From assembly GCA_964035545.1 (NCBI GenBank), contig OZ037770.1:12656642-12720641 (forward strand): a stretch of 64,000 nucleotides of DNA, read 5' to 3'. A program made the translations under genes and the position numbers. The stretch comes from Bugula neritina (lineage: Eukaryota > Bryozoa > Gymnolaemata > Cheilostomatida > Bugulidae). The notes under the pieces were generated by a model. That model worked only from the letters and a program-made list of their open reading frames with translations. It did no database searches and was not told the origin of the DNA. This document shows, piece by piece, positions 35,487-47,611 of this stretch (within the stretch, counting starts at the first letter, position 1; every line of letters begins with the position of its first letter).

Positions 35487-36845
35487 TTAACTGATAGTGT
35501 TAGGGAGGGTCAAATGTTCACCCCAATTCGGCAAGCCGTAGTAATTCAAATAATCATTTGCACTATCTATCATTGCAGACGTAATCTCTATCTTTCTATT
35601 TTCTATTCGTTTTCTGTCAAGGATTGTACCTTTTTGACTGTCTTCGCTCAAAGCCTCATCTATCAGCCTTTTTCTCTCTGCTGTCAGCTCCATTCCTACG
35701 TGATTGAATAAAACTTCAAAGAATTTGGCATTGTCATCTCGAAGATGTTCATATTTAACTGCCACTACTGATGAACCTTTAGCTACCATTTCTTTGTAAT
35801 GAAAACACGCCTCGGCAAACTGAATGACAGCAACGATGAAATCATCACTCTTGAGCAAGTTTTCTTTTTTGAACACCCATTTGAAATGCTGTTGATTGCT
35901 ACAGCTGACGAAAAGTACGGTAGATGGATAGACTGGTGGCAGGAGACGGGAGAGTAGACGGTTGTTGGCAACTGCTAAAGAGATTTCACCTTGTAGATGA
36001 CTACCTCTGGTTGGTTTGTACATAGAGATAATTTGCTCTTTTATGCCGCGGTACATGAAAATTTCACAGAATTCTGGAAACAGTTTGGGTATCAGCTGAA
36101 GGTCAATTTTTGACATATATGCTTGGGACTTAACGGCAAAGATATTGGCTTCTTTCTTATATGGCTTTAATATCAATCTGACAGCGTTTTTATATATTGT
36201 TTGATAATTCTTTAAGTTGAAATAAGCCACTTCTTTTTTCCCCAAACTCTTTTCTTTAAACGCCATTTCTAAGGAGAATAAACACAACGGTTCAGATATT
36301 GACACAACATCTGGTAGAGAATTGAAGACCTGAGACATAGCTGTGGATCCACACCTTCCAGTATGATAAATCCATATTACTTTAGCTTTTGGGTCTCCCA
36401 ACTCTTCACCAAGTTTTATCATTGAACTTATGGGCATGATGAGAAGATATCTTGTTTTTATCGGCTGTATTAGAGACAAAAAAGGGTACTTTCTAACATC
36501 AAGAACATCTTCATCCGAGTCACTAACACTGAAAATAGCTTCTTTATCAGTTACTGTCATTAATGTGATGTGTTTCTGTAGAGCATAAGTTGGATGAACA
36601 AACCTCATGTGAGTAGACAGGAAGTGATGTCGTAGGTTAATATTCATTATTCTTCCTACAGAATTCTTCCAAACTTTGAGTAGCTGAGCAGATGACTCAT
36701 AATTCTTTCCATTCCGGCAGCTCTTCAAGTGACTCTGAACTCCTGTCAGCCACCAGGAGACCAACTGGCAGCAACGGAACAGAGAGTATATTACCAGGTA
36801 GATGCAGTGCTTCACAAACATAACGTTTATAGTCCTCATAGCCAT
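35487..36845 (-). CDS. Sulfotransferase-like type II membrane protein ST4
   Basis: Intronless, about 452 residues from the conserved CACCATGG start at 36845; an upstream Met at 36875 would add ten. Anchor helix, WWLTGVQSHLKSC, P-loop HTGRCGSTAMSQ, ISEPLC and FMYRGIKEQIISMYK are all kept. Differs from ST3 and ST6 at only a small number of residues (for example FSVSDSDED where ST3 has FSISDSDED). Predicted PAPS-dependent sulfotransferase with unknown acceptor. Transposon 37083-40695 separates its promoter block from the spacer that normally follows. Confidence 0.75.
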   Translation of the reverse strand: MAMRTINVMFVKHCIYLVIYSLFRCCQLVSWWLTGVQSHLKSCRNGKNYESSAQLLKVWKNSVGRIMNINLRHHFLSTHMRFVHPTYALQKHITLMTVTDKEAIFSVSDSDEDVLDVRKYPFLSLIQPIKTRYLLIMPISSMIKLGEELGDPKAKVIWIYHTGRCGSTAMSQVFNSLPDVVSISEPLCLFSLEMAFKEKSLGKKEVAYFNLKNYQTIYKNAVRLILKPYKKEANIFAVKSQAYMSKIDLQLIPKLFPEFCEIFMYRGIKEQIISMYKPTRGSHLQGEISLAVANNRLLSRLLPPVYPSTVLFVSCSNQQHFKWVFKKENLLKSDDFIVAVIQFAEACFHYKEMVAKGSSVVAVKYEHLRDDNAKFFEVLFNHVGMELTAERKRLIDEALSEDSQKGTILDRKRIENRKIEITSAMIDSANDYLNYYGLPNWGEHLTLPNTIS

Positions 36846-37079
36846 GGTGCGCAAGTAGGAGCTACTGAGATGCAATACAGTTATGATGTGATATGAATCT
36901 ACAGTATTCCAGTGTTTGCTTATCAGTTAACTGCTAACCTGGATTATTTTGCACCATCAAACATGCAAATAGTGACACGGTATGACAAGTGATTGGTGGG
37001 CTACTAAATAATGTAATATGTGGTGTAATCACGTGTCTGTTACATAAACTATTTTTATTACTTCATCAATGATAAGCTC
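36846..37079 (-). promoter_or_regulatory. Conserved ST promoter block (ST4 copy)
   Basis: Octamer ATGCAAAT at 36963-36970 and E-box CACGTG at 37030-37035, in the same order and spacing as at ST3 and ST5. Confidence 0.45.
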
Positions 37080-38199
37080 AAGTAGTCTAGAAGTAACCTC
37101 CAATTATCTTTCACTCATTACACTTCGAGGGGTGGCCACCCAATTCTTTTAGAAATAGAAAGTTTGAAGGGTCCTAATTAGTCTGTGAAAACTCTAGACT
37201 GTTCTGTGCACCCAGTTAGTCACAAAAGCGCTTCAAACTTTTAAAATTATTCAGGAGTTGTTTTCTCTTAACGTTTTTTTTTTAATCAGCTAAATATTTT
37301 AGAATTATTCAAGCTAATTTATTTTATATAAACAAAATAAATTTGCTAATAATTATTGATAATTTTTTTACTTTTTTTTTTATAAAAACTCTAAATTTTT
37401 CTGTTCACCCGGTTAGTCACAAAAACTCTTTTAAATGTTACAGGAGTTGTTTCCCCACAACTTTGTCCAAATCCATTAAATATTATCTTGAAATTATTGA
37501 AGCTAGTTTATTATATATACAAGCAAAAACTTTTGCAGATAATCATAGATGTGTTTTTCACTTCTCTGAGTTTATTTCTAGTGATTTTCTTGTGAAAAAA
37601 TCTGAAAAAAGTGGATTATTTGGACGAAAACAAGCAAAGGAATGGGTTTATTAGTTATAAGGGAAACATTATTATTGATCAGCTATAAAAAAGGCGAATT
37701 ATAAGTAAATATGTGTCTGATAATGATTTTCTTCACCATTTTTATTATATAATAACTACTTTTACAAAAAAGTAATGAGAAGCATGAGCTGGTTGATCTG
37801 CACTCCGGAAGATAATATTTTAAATGTGTACAATTGAGCTTTGCTAATAAACTTAGGCTGAACTATATATATATACATAAGCAATTTGGTTTTTAAAACA
37901 ATGCTACTGGTTAAAATGCATATTTTTATACTATCTTGATATAATGACTATAGAGCCAATTTATCTCAGTTATAGTTACAGAAGAAATACCCTAAAGCCT
38001 TCCTATAATGTTTAATATATATGGTTATATTTAGACCACCCATTAGAAAAATGATCTTGGGCTGCCTCATTCAAAGATCATAGGCATGTACTTTTTTCAT
38101 GTGTGCCGTTTGTTACAAAAATAATAATTTTTTATCAGCAAATAAAATAAGCTGAGTTTGAGACTGGTGCATTTTTATGTGAAACATGGAGTAAAAATA

Positions 38200-39620
38200 T
38201 TTTAGAGAACAATATTGTTATTATAGTTGATGCATACCAAAAAACATTTCGTTCGCTACAATTTTACCAAACATGGTGGAATTTCTAAGAAAGCACAACT
38301 CAAATGCTTACAATTAGATCATGAGAAAGCAGATACACAAACTTTGTTACATGCAAAATATCTTATGAACATCATAATCTCACGTGTAATAATCAAATCT
38401 CAATCTTTCATCCTAAGTCTCGCTATTTGCAAAACATTACCTTCTTACCAATTATTTTTTTTCACTGGTGTGGTAATCATGGTGTCATGCCAGATAGAGG
38501 CTAAACTTAATTTTCTACTTAGACGCTAGTTATTTATTTTGGTAAAATGTATTTTCATGTGCAACTTATTTTAATATTATTGAAATATATGTATATTTAA
38601 ATAAACTTGGATCAATTGCTTGTTATTTAGCACATAAATAAATTCTTTTGATTTGCATTAACTTATTAATTTTGTATATTATTTTATACATCTTGCCTGT
38701 TGTTTGAAAATATATTTTGCTAATAAGTATCCATTAAAGATAGTGTCTATTATTAATTGTATTACTATATTAGTATTAGTATTAGTATTAGTATATGTAT
38801 TAGCTACATATAGCTATTAGCATATTAGCAATCAATTCATCAGTTATATAGGTAATATTAATATATATGGTAACAAAATAAAAACTGTGTCTCGCTGGGA
38901 GGAAACCATAATCATATTAAGTATTTGGATGTCAACATTGCAGCAAATAAATCCAGACCGCAGTTGTGAGCAGCACTCACTAGATTTCATGCTTTAACAG
39001 GTTTTTATTCGACTATAGTGCTTTTTATGGAAAAGGATAGCGCACAGCCTACTCTTTTTTGAGAAAATATTCATAATGTATGGGAAACTTTGAACACCTT
39101 GCATGGGAAGTATTTTAAGCTGTAAGCCATTACAGCGGCTGAAGTAGAACAATTTGTTTATAAGCTTTATGGAGCAGGAAATCCATATATAGATAATGTC
39201 TGATACACTGTATTTTGTTCACCGTCTAAAATAACTTTATAGAGTTTGCCTCCAACAAAAGATGAATTAAATTTGCATGTAAAAAGAGCAAATTATCAGG
39301 CAGCCATTTGGAGAAGGGTGACAATAGCCTATATTGATGCACTACCCCCAGAACATTATGAAAATATTGTTGAGAATCATGGCAACATAAATATAAAGTG
39401 GATGATTCAAGCTTCCGTACCTGAACATGTATATTGCAAACTTTAAACTGCTCCTGTAAAACCAACTGCAACATATCAAGATGTGGATGTCAGAAATCTC
39501 AAATGCAGTGCATACACTGATGTTTGTCAATGTAAGGATTGTCTGAGAAGAAGATCTATATTGGGGAAGAAGCTGATGAGACTGATGGCAGTGACAATGG
39601 TGACGAGAATAATTTTTCAT
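38200..39620 (+). pseudogene. Second FEN1/XPG-like nuclease / CXC transposon gene (decayed)
   Basis: Scattered plus-strand pieces: LDHEKADTQTLLHAKYLMN (about 38310; EAD motif of the family), LPPTKDEL-like segment MPPTKDELNLHVKRANYQAA (39246-39446), and at 39449-39549 a CXC cluster, CSCKTNCNISRCGCQKSQ, followed by CQCKDC. The order matches the gene in the 18158-23336 element, but the sequence is diverged, so it is a different transposon family with the same kind of protein. Stops and frameshifts throughout; no functional product expected. Confidence 0.65.
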
Positions 39621-39979
39621 AATAAAGCACTATTTTTAGACATTTGTTATATATTTTGCTGCAACCAATTTGATTTTGATAATCTCTCATGCTTCTGTTC
39701 CTCTAAATAATTTTACAAAATCTTGTTGATTTTTGCAGACGTTTAACGGCTACCCACAGACTATATAGCAAATGGTTCACTTGGGCTCAGCTCAAAGGAT
39801 TTCAATGTATTTATTCATTTCAACATTTATTTTGTACTATAATTTTATAAATATAGTTTTTTTCACACATCAGCATGACTTTGTTTTTATTTTTGTATAA
39901 ATAGCTTGGTCATACATGATTATTCTGCATGCTTATGCCTCATGCAATATATGTCGATTCATAACAAACACATATGTTT

Positions 39980-40695
39980 ATATAAACAACTTGGTTTTAA
40001 TTTGAGATAGCGTCTTGCGATCTTTATAAATTCAATATCAGCATAGAATTCTAAGTAAAAGGCAATTATTTTTGGTATTTCAGCAAATATTTTTTCTTCA
40101 AGATAGCTTGATAAAATTGGATACTATTTTGCACAATCCACATTTCTTTTTATCACCCATCTAAAATGTCGATTTGTTTTTTGCAATAACTTGAGTTTGG
40201 GTAGAGATAGAGTTCTAAGGTTTGTAGATTCAGAATCAGCACAAAATTTTAATCTAAAAACAACTTTTTTTGAGTGGCTATTTAGTAAAGTGTAATAAGC
40301 CAATTTTTTGAGCACTTTTTGGGAGGTTACTTCTAGACTAGGCTATATATTATGTTTATATAAACAACGTGGTTATAATTTGAGATAGCCTCTTGCAGCC
40401 TTTAAATTCAGTATCAGCATAGAATTCTAAGTAAGAGGCAATTATTTTTGGTATTTCAACAAATATTTTTTCTTCAAGATAGCTTGATAAAATTGGATAC
40501 TATTTTGCACAATTCACAAATGCCGATTTGTTTTTTTGCAATATCTTGAGTTTGGGTAGAGATAGAATTCTAGAGTTTATAGATTCAGAATCAGCACAAA
40601 ATTTTGATCTAGAAACAACTTTTTTTGAGTGGCCACCTAGTAAAGTGTAATAAGCCAATTTTTTGAGCACTTTTTGGGAGGTTACTTCTAGACTA
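39980..40695. repeat. Tandem duplication of the right transposon terminus (two units of about 345 bp)
   Basis: Both units contain TTTGAGATAGC...GGTATTTCA...CAAGATAGCTTGATAAAATT and end GGGAGGTTACTTCTAGACTA. Only the outer one abuts the AAG target duplication. Confidence 0.8.
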
Positions 40696-40698
40696 AAG

Positions 40699-41825
40699 TG
40701 CCTTTTACACACGGAGAGCTAGTAAAATAGTTCTGGTTAAATTAAATGCTGCACACCACAAAAGATAAAGGGCTAATTAAAGGTATTTGTGTACAGTTTG
40801 CTTTGTAAATTAGAGTTGTCATCCTTATGTGAGGAACATAATGAGTATGGTTTGGTTTTACTAGAATGTAGAGGAGTGCATGTGTAATTAAAATATTGCA
40901 TATGCCAGAACATGAAGTTAATTGATTTTTTTTAAATTTAAGATGATGAAAAGTTTGATTCTCTCCACTCTTTTGCTATTCTAATTTTGTCTAATGAAGT
41001 TTATTTTGAAATTTGAAGGAAGCTACTGTCAAATAAATACACTAGTGTTACCATCTACCCTAAAATTCAGTAACTGTCTACATGATTATGTAGATTTTTA
41101 AATATGGAGTTGTATTTCCAATTGTTTACCTTGTGTGAAAAACAACTTTTACTATATGAACTTGGTCAATCATTCTGCAATATATGGATTCAAACCAGTA
41201 CTGCAAAGCAATATAAATAGTTTCTGCAAGGTTAACTCGAATTATGCTGCCAATTCTATTAATTTTGTTGGTTTATAATAATTTATTAATTTAGCTTGTA
41301 ATGTATGTCTACATACTATTGTTGCTGGGAATTATATTTGGAAAAAATAATGCTGATTTATAAATATATTTGATTATATAGCATTGGATGTGTTACTTGC
41401 GAACAGATTAGTTTTTTAGAGTCAAGTTAATGAAATAAGTTGAGCAAATAATATACTAGGAAATAGCACTTTTTCTTAATTCGATAATAGCTATGTTTCT
41501 CAACACGAGGCTAAGGTTTTGTAACTTACAGACTGCTACTCAGTGTTTTTTTCTCGTGAAACAGAAATATGTTGGCATATGGCAATCAGTTAGATGTTAA
41601 AAGTTGAGTCTTTGAGTCGTTTGCTATTCATGAATAATGGAGAGTGACTGAATAATCGATTTGAGTTGATTAAATTAGGCATGAAATATAAATCCAACAG
41701 ATTTTACTTTATATTAATTCGTCATCTATGTTGACTAGTTCACCAAGCGTAAGTATTTTTTCTTCATAGTTCAGGAGTGTAATGTTATATAAATGTTGAA
41801 TGTGCAAGAATAATATTTCTTACAG
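40699..41825. other. ST-unit spacer (between ST4 and ST5)
   Basis: Continuation of the ST4 upstream region after the transposon, homologous to 32000-33136 and 50260-51379. No gene. Confidence 0.65.
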
Positions 41826-41933
41826 AATTTTGACTTCTCCGACTTTGACAGAATGAAAGTGAGGGAAGAAGACAACTTCAGGTTGATCACACAGCTCAGT
41901 GATGGTTGGCTAGATTTTCAAGAAAATCAGTAA
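41826..41933 (+). CDS. Exon-like block of the ST repeat unit (copy B)
   Basis: Same acceptor and 35-codon frame as 33137-33244, here NFDFSDFDRMKVREEDNFRL, then ITQLSDGWLDFQENQ and TAA. Product unknown. Confidence 0.4.
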   Translation, partial: NFDFSDFDRMKVREEDNFRLITQLSDGWLDFQENQ

Positions 41934-42312
41934 GGTGCTGCAGTAATTCAAATTAATTTCTCTATTAATTGCTGAATCAAATGATTCTAGAAAGCTATAT
42001 GATTTTAGTTGACTTTGTTATTGTTTTAACTTTTTATGTCTTTGTTTAAATTATTCTAATTCCTTTTAATTTATTAATGTGCTTTTATAAGGTAAAAATG
42101 TGCAGGGAATAGATTGTATACTTGTACATTTGTAGATTGATGAATGATGCGGTCATTTCAATGTATTATTGGCGATTTGTAAATATTTATGGCATAAAAT
42201 TTTCACCCAGTATTTTGTTTGCATTATGTAAGAGTCCAAAATCAAATATATATTGTGCCTAGTAGTAGCTTTATTTGATCACTTATAGCAGTATTTATTT
42301 TTTTATAGCTTC

Positions 42313-42544
42313 TCAAGAATAAGCCTAGGGCCACACGGTGCGTATTTTCGCATGCGAAAATTGAAATCACAAGTAGCAAAGGTGTCCACTGTGCGCGTTG
42401 AGAAAACATTCGCACTTGTCGCTCTGCATTTTCAACGCAAGTGCGAATCGTCTCTGTCGTCGTCACCTAATTGGCTGGTAGTTATTCAGCGAGCCCAATT
42501 TCTTTATTTAGTGCTATATTCCAGCAAATTGCGTTTCATTGAAA
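42313..42544. repeat. Probable DNA-transposon fragment (GGGCCACACGGTGCG)
   Basis: Replaces the expected ST-unit sequence between the 3'UTR-like block and the SINE. It starts CCTAGGGCCACACGGTGCGT and has GC-richer, internally complementary words (TTTTCGCATGCGAAAA; CGCACTTGTCG with GCAAGTGCG). No matching inverted end was found, so it is taken as a truncated MITE. Confidence 0.4.
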
Positions 42545-42565
42545 GGGGTTAGAGTGTATGCCTAG
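42545..42565 (+). mobile_element. SINE 5' part, split by an insertion
   Basis: GGGGTTAGAGTGTATGCCTAG is the box-A part of the SINE. The rest of the same SINE resumes at 47612, about 5 kb away. Confidence 0.7.
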
Positions 42566-44107
42566 TGTTGTGGTGGGTTTTACTGATTTTGAGTATTGTA
42601 AACTCACAGAATAATATATATAATATGGCCTTGGGGTGAGCTCGGGGTCGGTGTGCAGTTGCGGGTTAATAGCTTGGCTGCGAGGTAACTCCAGCTCCTG
42701 TCCGTCTGGTAGGGGTGAAGTGGAGACTCCAGGTTAGAGTAGTCGGCTGGTGGTGCTCCTCGGTCTATGGTCCTGAGCTAGCACTCACAAAATTACTCTA
42801 ACACATTCTAATTAGGTTGCATACATTCTATATAAATATTCTTAATCGTTCTTCAACCAGTCTCAAGTCTCTCCATTCTCCCATTTGCACTAGGTTATAT
42901 AGCTATAACACTCACACAAGCCACACCCACGCTATAAGTAATATTAATGTCAAACTTAGAGTTGTGCACCCCACACACATGCAACAACAAGAGATGACAA
43001 CTACACATATTTATAATACTTATAAATCCAGATATAACATTCCCGTCACAATAAAAATTTGCAGTTCCACCTGTAAATACTTAACTAGGGGCATTGCGAT
43101 TTAAGGATAAATATTGCAGTAACAAGGTCGAACTATTAAATATGTAATTACTTTAGGACTACTGGACATATTAGAACTTGCAATATATTAGGCATTGGGT
43201 ATAATTGATATTAATAGACGTATTGGAAATTACTACATACATAGTAACCTTTATATAATAGCTGTGAGTGTCTACTAGCCTCACAACTGTTTAATAGGGC
43301 CGTGGGATTTACTACTACTATTGATTAAGTTATAGAATAGGTAACATACAAGAGAACAGTACAGCAAGAATAAGTTCAACTTCTGTCTATTGAAAGTTGC
43401 AAATTTCCTTTTGTTATCTTTTATAAAATAGAGCCTATCAGATAAAATGCTATAGATGCATGTATGCTATATATGTATGTATGTATATGTATGTATATAT
43501 ATATTTTTTTTAATCACCTTGTGGATCACTTTATGTTCTATTGGAGAAATTAGTATATTAAATATTAGTCTGTACTTCTGTTACTATACCTACACTTGAA
43601 AAAATTAAAAACGTTTATTCAGTAAATAGAACCATAATATGTTAGTGCATGTAGCATGCAAGATCTTAATGATGAAACTTGAACAAGCCAAGACCTATAG
43701 GTAGAAAAGTAGCTTCGTCAGTCAGCGTTTATTTATTTTTTTCTTTGCAGCGATTGCATCAATTTCTATTCTTTAAACTAAATGAGTTAGCACGACTTAA
43801 GTCTGAATTTCATAGTTAACTAAGCATTATAAATTAAATCTTAAAATTAAAAAGTATGCAGGGTATTTTTAAATTACTTAATCGGTAATGATATATAGCC
43901 ATTTGTAAATGGGTTGTGGCTGTGTAGCCCTATCTTCAAGGAAAGTATCAATTACCATTATTCTAGATTAATGAGATATTATGAGACATATGCAATTTAA
44001 TTATAAGCTTACTTCCACATTAAATATAATAACCTTTTAATCTGACAGATGTTGCCAGACCAATTATTTTGATTAATGACTTATCTAATTCTAAGTAGCC
44101 CCTCTTA

Positions 44108-44790
44108 CCCCCTATTCACACTTACCGTACCGTACGCCGTAACAGCAAATTTTAGCGATTTTTGTTAACATCCGGGCTAAATCGTACTCCGGTATACATT
44201 GCGGCGTTGATCAAGCAGTGCTTGATTCAAAAAATCACGGCGGGCTCCTATTGGGTAGAGTTGATCTGGTACTAAAATTTAAAGAACATTTTCGCTAGTT
44301 TATTTTAATCGCTTATTTTTGATTTAATTTAACCAATTCAAAAGTTTTAAAAGATTAAAAAAATCTTTATCCGGCTTGTTTGAATTAAACTCAGCTTAAA
44401 AATCTATCTTTCCCTAATCACAAAATCAAGCAAACCAAAAACTTAAAAATGATTTGGACGGCTTAAATATTCATTATTTAAATTAGTTTGCACAATTATT
44501 TTAAAAACTAATATATTTAAAAGAAAGATTCTTTTCATGTAATTGCTTTTATTTAGTAAATAGCATTTATATAACATCTTTTGATAAGAATGTTGCGAAT
44601 AATTTGTAAATAATATTCAAAGGCGTTCAAATCACCGCAGACAAGAGTTGGCTTTATTATGATTGGTCACAGCTCAACGTCATGCATTGTACTTTTACGG
44701 CAAGTGTGAACACCCGTTGACAAAATGCAACAGCGTCGCCATTTTATTTTTGCTGTTACGGCGTACGATACGGTAAGTGTGAATGAGGGG
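44108..44790. mobile_element. 683-bp MITE with 40-bp terminal inverted repeats
   Basis: Ends CCCCCTATTCACACTTACCG / CGGTAAGTGTGAATGAGGGG continue inverted for about 40 bp (through CGTACGCCGTAACAGCAAA). It is flanked by TTA on both sides (44105-44107, 44791-44793). Non-coding. The 3-bp TTA duplication is typical of PIF/Harbinger elements, which is an inference. Confidence 0.8.
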
Positions 44791-46582
44791 TTATTAGTAT
44801 AAAATCGGCAAGGATTAGCATAATTAGTATAATTTATTCTATATACCATCTTTGTAACTATAGTGGAAAAACTGTAGTCTGCAATGCTATACACACAGTA
44901 ATAGCAATGGCCTTGTATTATATTCTGTTTATGTAGCACTAAACTCATATCAGCGTTTACTCTAATCTAATTGTATGTGGGACTTGAACTAAGAAATTAT
45001 AATTAATTACTCCTGACTTTTGATATTGGCTGTGGCGACTTACATTTATAAGCTTGTATTCAATGCTAAATGCAACTATATACATATCAAGCAAATCATA
45101 TGGCGTGGGAAAAGGCTATAAAGAAGATTGGAGTATGGTGGTACCAGTCTATACCAACGTAATATGTGATTAAGGATTAGAGGTCTACGTAGATAAGTGT
45201 ATTTACTGGGGCTAGTATATTTCTTTATAAGGATAAGGCTAACATAATTAATATAATATGATGACTGCATGAGCCTGCTGCAAACTAAGATGTATATAGA
45301 TATGAAGAGAATGGCGATTGATCTAGGCAAGAGGCGGTTAGCCTGTGTATCTTTACCACAATAATATAAATGTCTACAGAGTAAATATAGAGCCCATAAT
45401 TTGAACAAAACATGGGAGTGACTGAGGCTGCACAGGTGGCAGCTGACATGCCCCATGCGCTGCAGTCACATGTAGCAATGCCAGCCCCCACAGTGCCTGT
45501 CTCCACATATATCCTACTATAACAATAACGCTTATATTCTATTTTCCTCTTGAAGAAGTAATTGCAAACAACATTGATCCCTGGTAACTCTTATATGAGT
45601 TTGGTACACATAACTACAGTATAATATTTTTATAGTTAGTTTTATTTATGTTTTCAAATAAGTAAGCTCATACTGGATTACTGTCGTGTCATAATAAATG
45701 AAGTCATATACTGTCATACGTGAGGCGCCAGCACAAGTTGTGCTTAAATGTGCGTCGTGGCCAGGCAGCAGCAGCGCTTCATTAATAGAAAATTCACAAC
45801 ATGAGATTATATACATATATCCATCTACAACATATAGAAAGTAGTTAGTACTTATAGCTAGCATGCAGGATAGCAAAATGCACCAGAGTAATGTGCACTC
45901 AGTCTATTTCATACGTCTATGAAATTTAGTCTAGTCAATGTCAAAGTATAGAGCTCTATGGACGTCCAGTAGTAATGTTTGTTTTTTGCAAGGCCTGTAA
46001 ATTTGTTGTGTTTCCGTACGGATTTATGCATGCTGTTGGTATACCATTATGGAATTTTATACTCGATCTGTGTGGGTGTCCCATTTTCTGTAGTGATTAT
46101 ACATACGTGTTGCCCTGCTGACGTGTCGTCATGGCGATATAAATTATGCAATTGTTTTTCGATTCGTTTGTTGTTCGGGACAGTTTGTGTTTGAAAGCGC
46201 TTTATATAAATTATGGTATGTAGCCTTTTTGTTGAAGTAGCCTATATATTATGACAGTATACTGTGTAGCCCTAGTTTTTCGATTGAGGTTTAACGTCAT
46301 TCTGGACGAGCCCTGTAATTTCATAAATTGTTAGTATATGTGCACATACATTGAATGATGGCCTGTAAGTATCCAACAGCTCGATAGGCTGGGACTAGAG
46401 GAGTAATAGTATGTATAGGGTTGGGCAATAATGGCCTGTACATGTCTAACAGCCAGGTGGGCTGGGACTGTGAGAAACTAATATGGAGATTTATAGAAAC
46501 TCTTAGGCTGGCTACATAATGGGCTAGTAATTAAATTATATAAATAATTGTCTAGGTCTAGGTACTGAGGGCTTGTATTTGG

Positions 46583-47611
46583 CTAGAATATTGTTATTGT
46601 GCAGACTGCCAGGGGGAGAGGGTCAAGTCTGACAATAGCTTTTGAGAAGTATCTCAAAAGCTTGTTGGCCAACCTAAAAATGTATTTGGTGTGTGGGCCA
46701 AATTTTGGCTTACTCAACTTAGGAAAAATTATTTTGTAATTTCCAAGTAATACCACACCGTTATGCCCCTGGGTTTGACATTTAACCCTGCCACTTGAGT
46801 AGATGTCTTTACCCAGTTTAAAGATAAAAGTGACGCCAAAATAAATGCTTGTGATGGTGCACACCAGGTGTTGCAGGGTAGAGAAAAGCATGTATATAAG
46901 AAGATATATGGCTGCTGTCACAGGGTGATTGCACACATTAAATATCTTATCAGAGGCTTTCGAGCTTGAGTGAAGGTTGGGTGTGGCAGTCATCACATCC
47001 TGATGAAGGCTTGCAGCTATCTTCTCTTCTGGTGAGACTTTGCTAGTAGGTCGGACTTGCTCTCCAGTAGCTGAACATGGCGGTGCCGATGGACAGCTGG
47101 GGTTCATACCTTCTGCCTCAGTGGTACCGTCTGAGGTTGCAGGTATCTCCGTTGCTGGGTTGCAGTGCTGGGTGCTTCCGGCAGGTTGTGGGGTGAAGAA
47201 TCTGGACTCAGGGGTCTGGATGTTTGATTCTTCATCTGCCGGTCTGCACTCTGGACCTACTTTAGTAATAATACTGGCGCAGATATGGCATTTGGTAGGT
47301 TTCCTACTCGGACTGCCCACACAGTGCTTGTAGCAGAGTGTGAACAACTCCTCTATGGTTGGTGGATTTTTAAACCTACCAGCCAGTTGTGGCAGCAAAA
47401 TGTAGCTTAGCTCACGGTTACCTACACCAGTAGCAAAAGTCTCACCTATAATTGTAAGTTTTGAGCCACTATCTAGCATATATAGATTATTGCTCTCATT
47501 GATAACTCTACATAAAAAATCTTTTGTAGACTCATGGGCCCCAATATGGAGGTCTAAGAATTTTTTCATCTTTGTAGAGTGGTTCTTATTAAACTTTTTG
47601 TCAAGAACGTT
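46583..47611 (-). pseudogene. Gag-like ORF, 5'-truncated
   Basis: An open frame of about 340 codons. Its apparent first residues (47612-47680) are SINE sequence, so the native start is missing. It begins NVLDKKFNKNHSTKMKKFLD, has a helical region (KDFLCRVINESNNLYMLDSG), PTIEELFTLCYKHC, a Pro/Ser/Thr-rich middle with cysteine pairs (CHICASII), and near the C-terminus a hydrophobic stretch (AAIYLLIYMLFSTLQHLVC) that could span a membrane. It resembles retroelement Gag in layout only; no protease or polymerase follows on the same strand. Identity uncertain. Confidence 0.35.

Larger units (their letters stand above)
37083..40695. mobile_element. 3.6-kb DNA transposon with TAGTCTAGAAGTAACCTCC ends
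   Basis: The terminal inverted repeat is 19 bp: TAGTCTAGAAGTAACCTCC at 37083 and its complement ending at 40695. The 3-bp duplication AAG (37080-37082, 40696-40698) matches the single AAG at the empty homologous site (CTCAAGTGCC, about 50253). The interior has remnants of the same nuclease/CXC family as the 18158 element. About 185-bp direct repeats lie near the left end. The right end is tandemly duplicated (about 39980-40340 and 40350-40695), so a second TIR end sits inside at about 40320-40340. Confidence 0.85.
42566..47611. other. 5-kb insertion inside the SINE, largely unassigned
   Basis: Left end TGTTGTGGTGGG, right end inside the gag-like ORF. It contains the MITE 44108-44790, an imperfect tandem pair at about 46350-46485 (AATGGCCTG...GGCTGGGACT), and otherwise no supported gene in 42566-46582. 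Whether it is one decayed retroelement or several nested pieces cannot be told here. Confidence 0.5.

Noticed and set aside
35400-35711. Plus-strand frames over the ends of ST3-ST6 (MAHINLVFEK...)
   Set aside because: They are antisense to the ST coding sequence and conserved only because the ST genes are.
42566-42830. An LTR at the left end of the 5-kb insertion
   Set aside because: It starts with TG on plus, but no matching second LTR, polypurine tract or polymerase was found.
45076-45876. Several frames of 70-126 codons on minus
   Set aside because: They have no splice sites, family motif or conservation, and composition follows AT-rich background.
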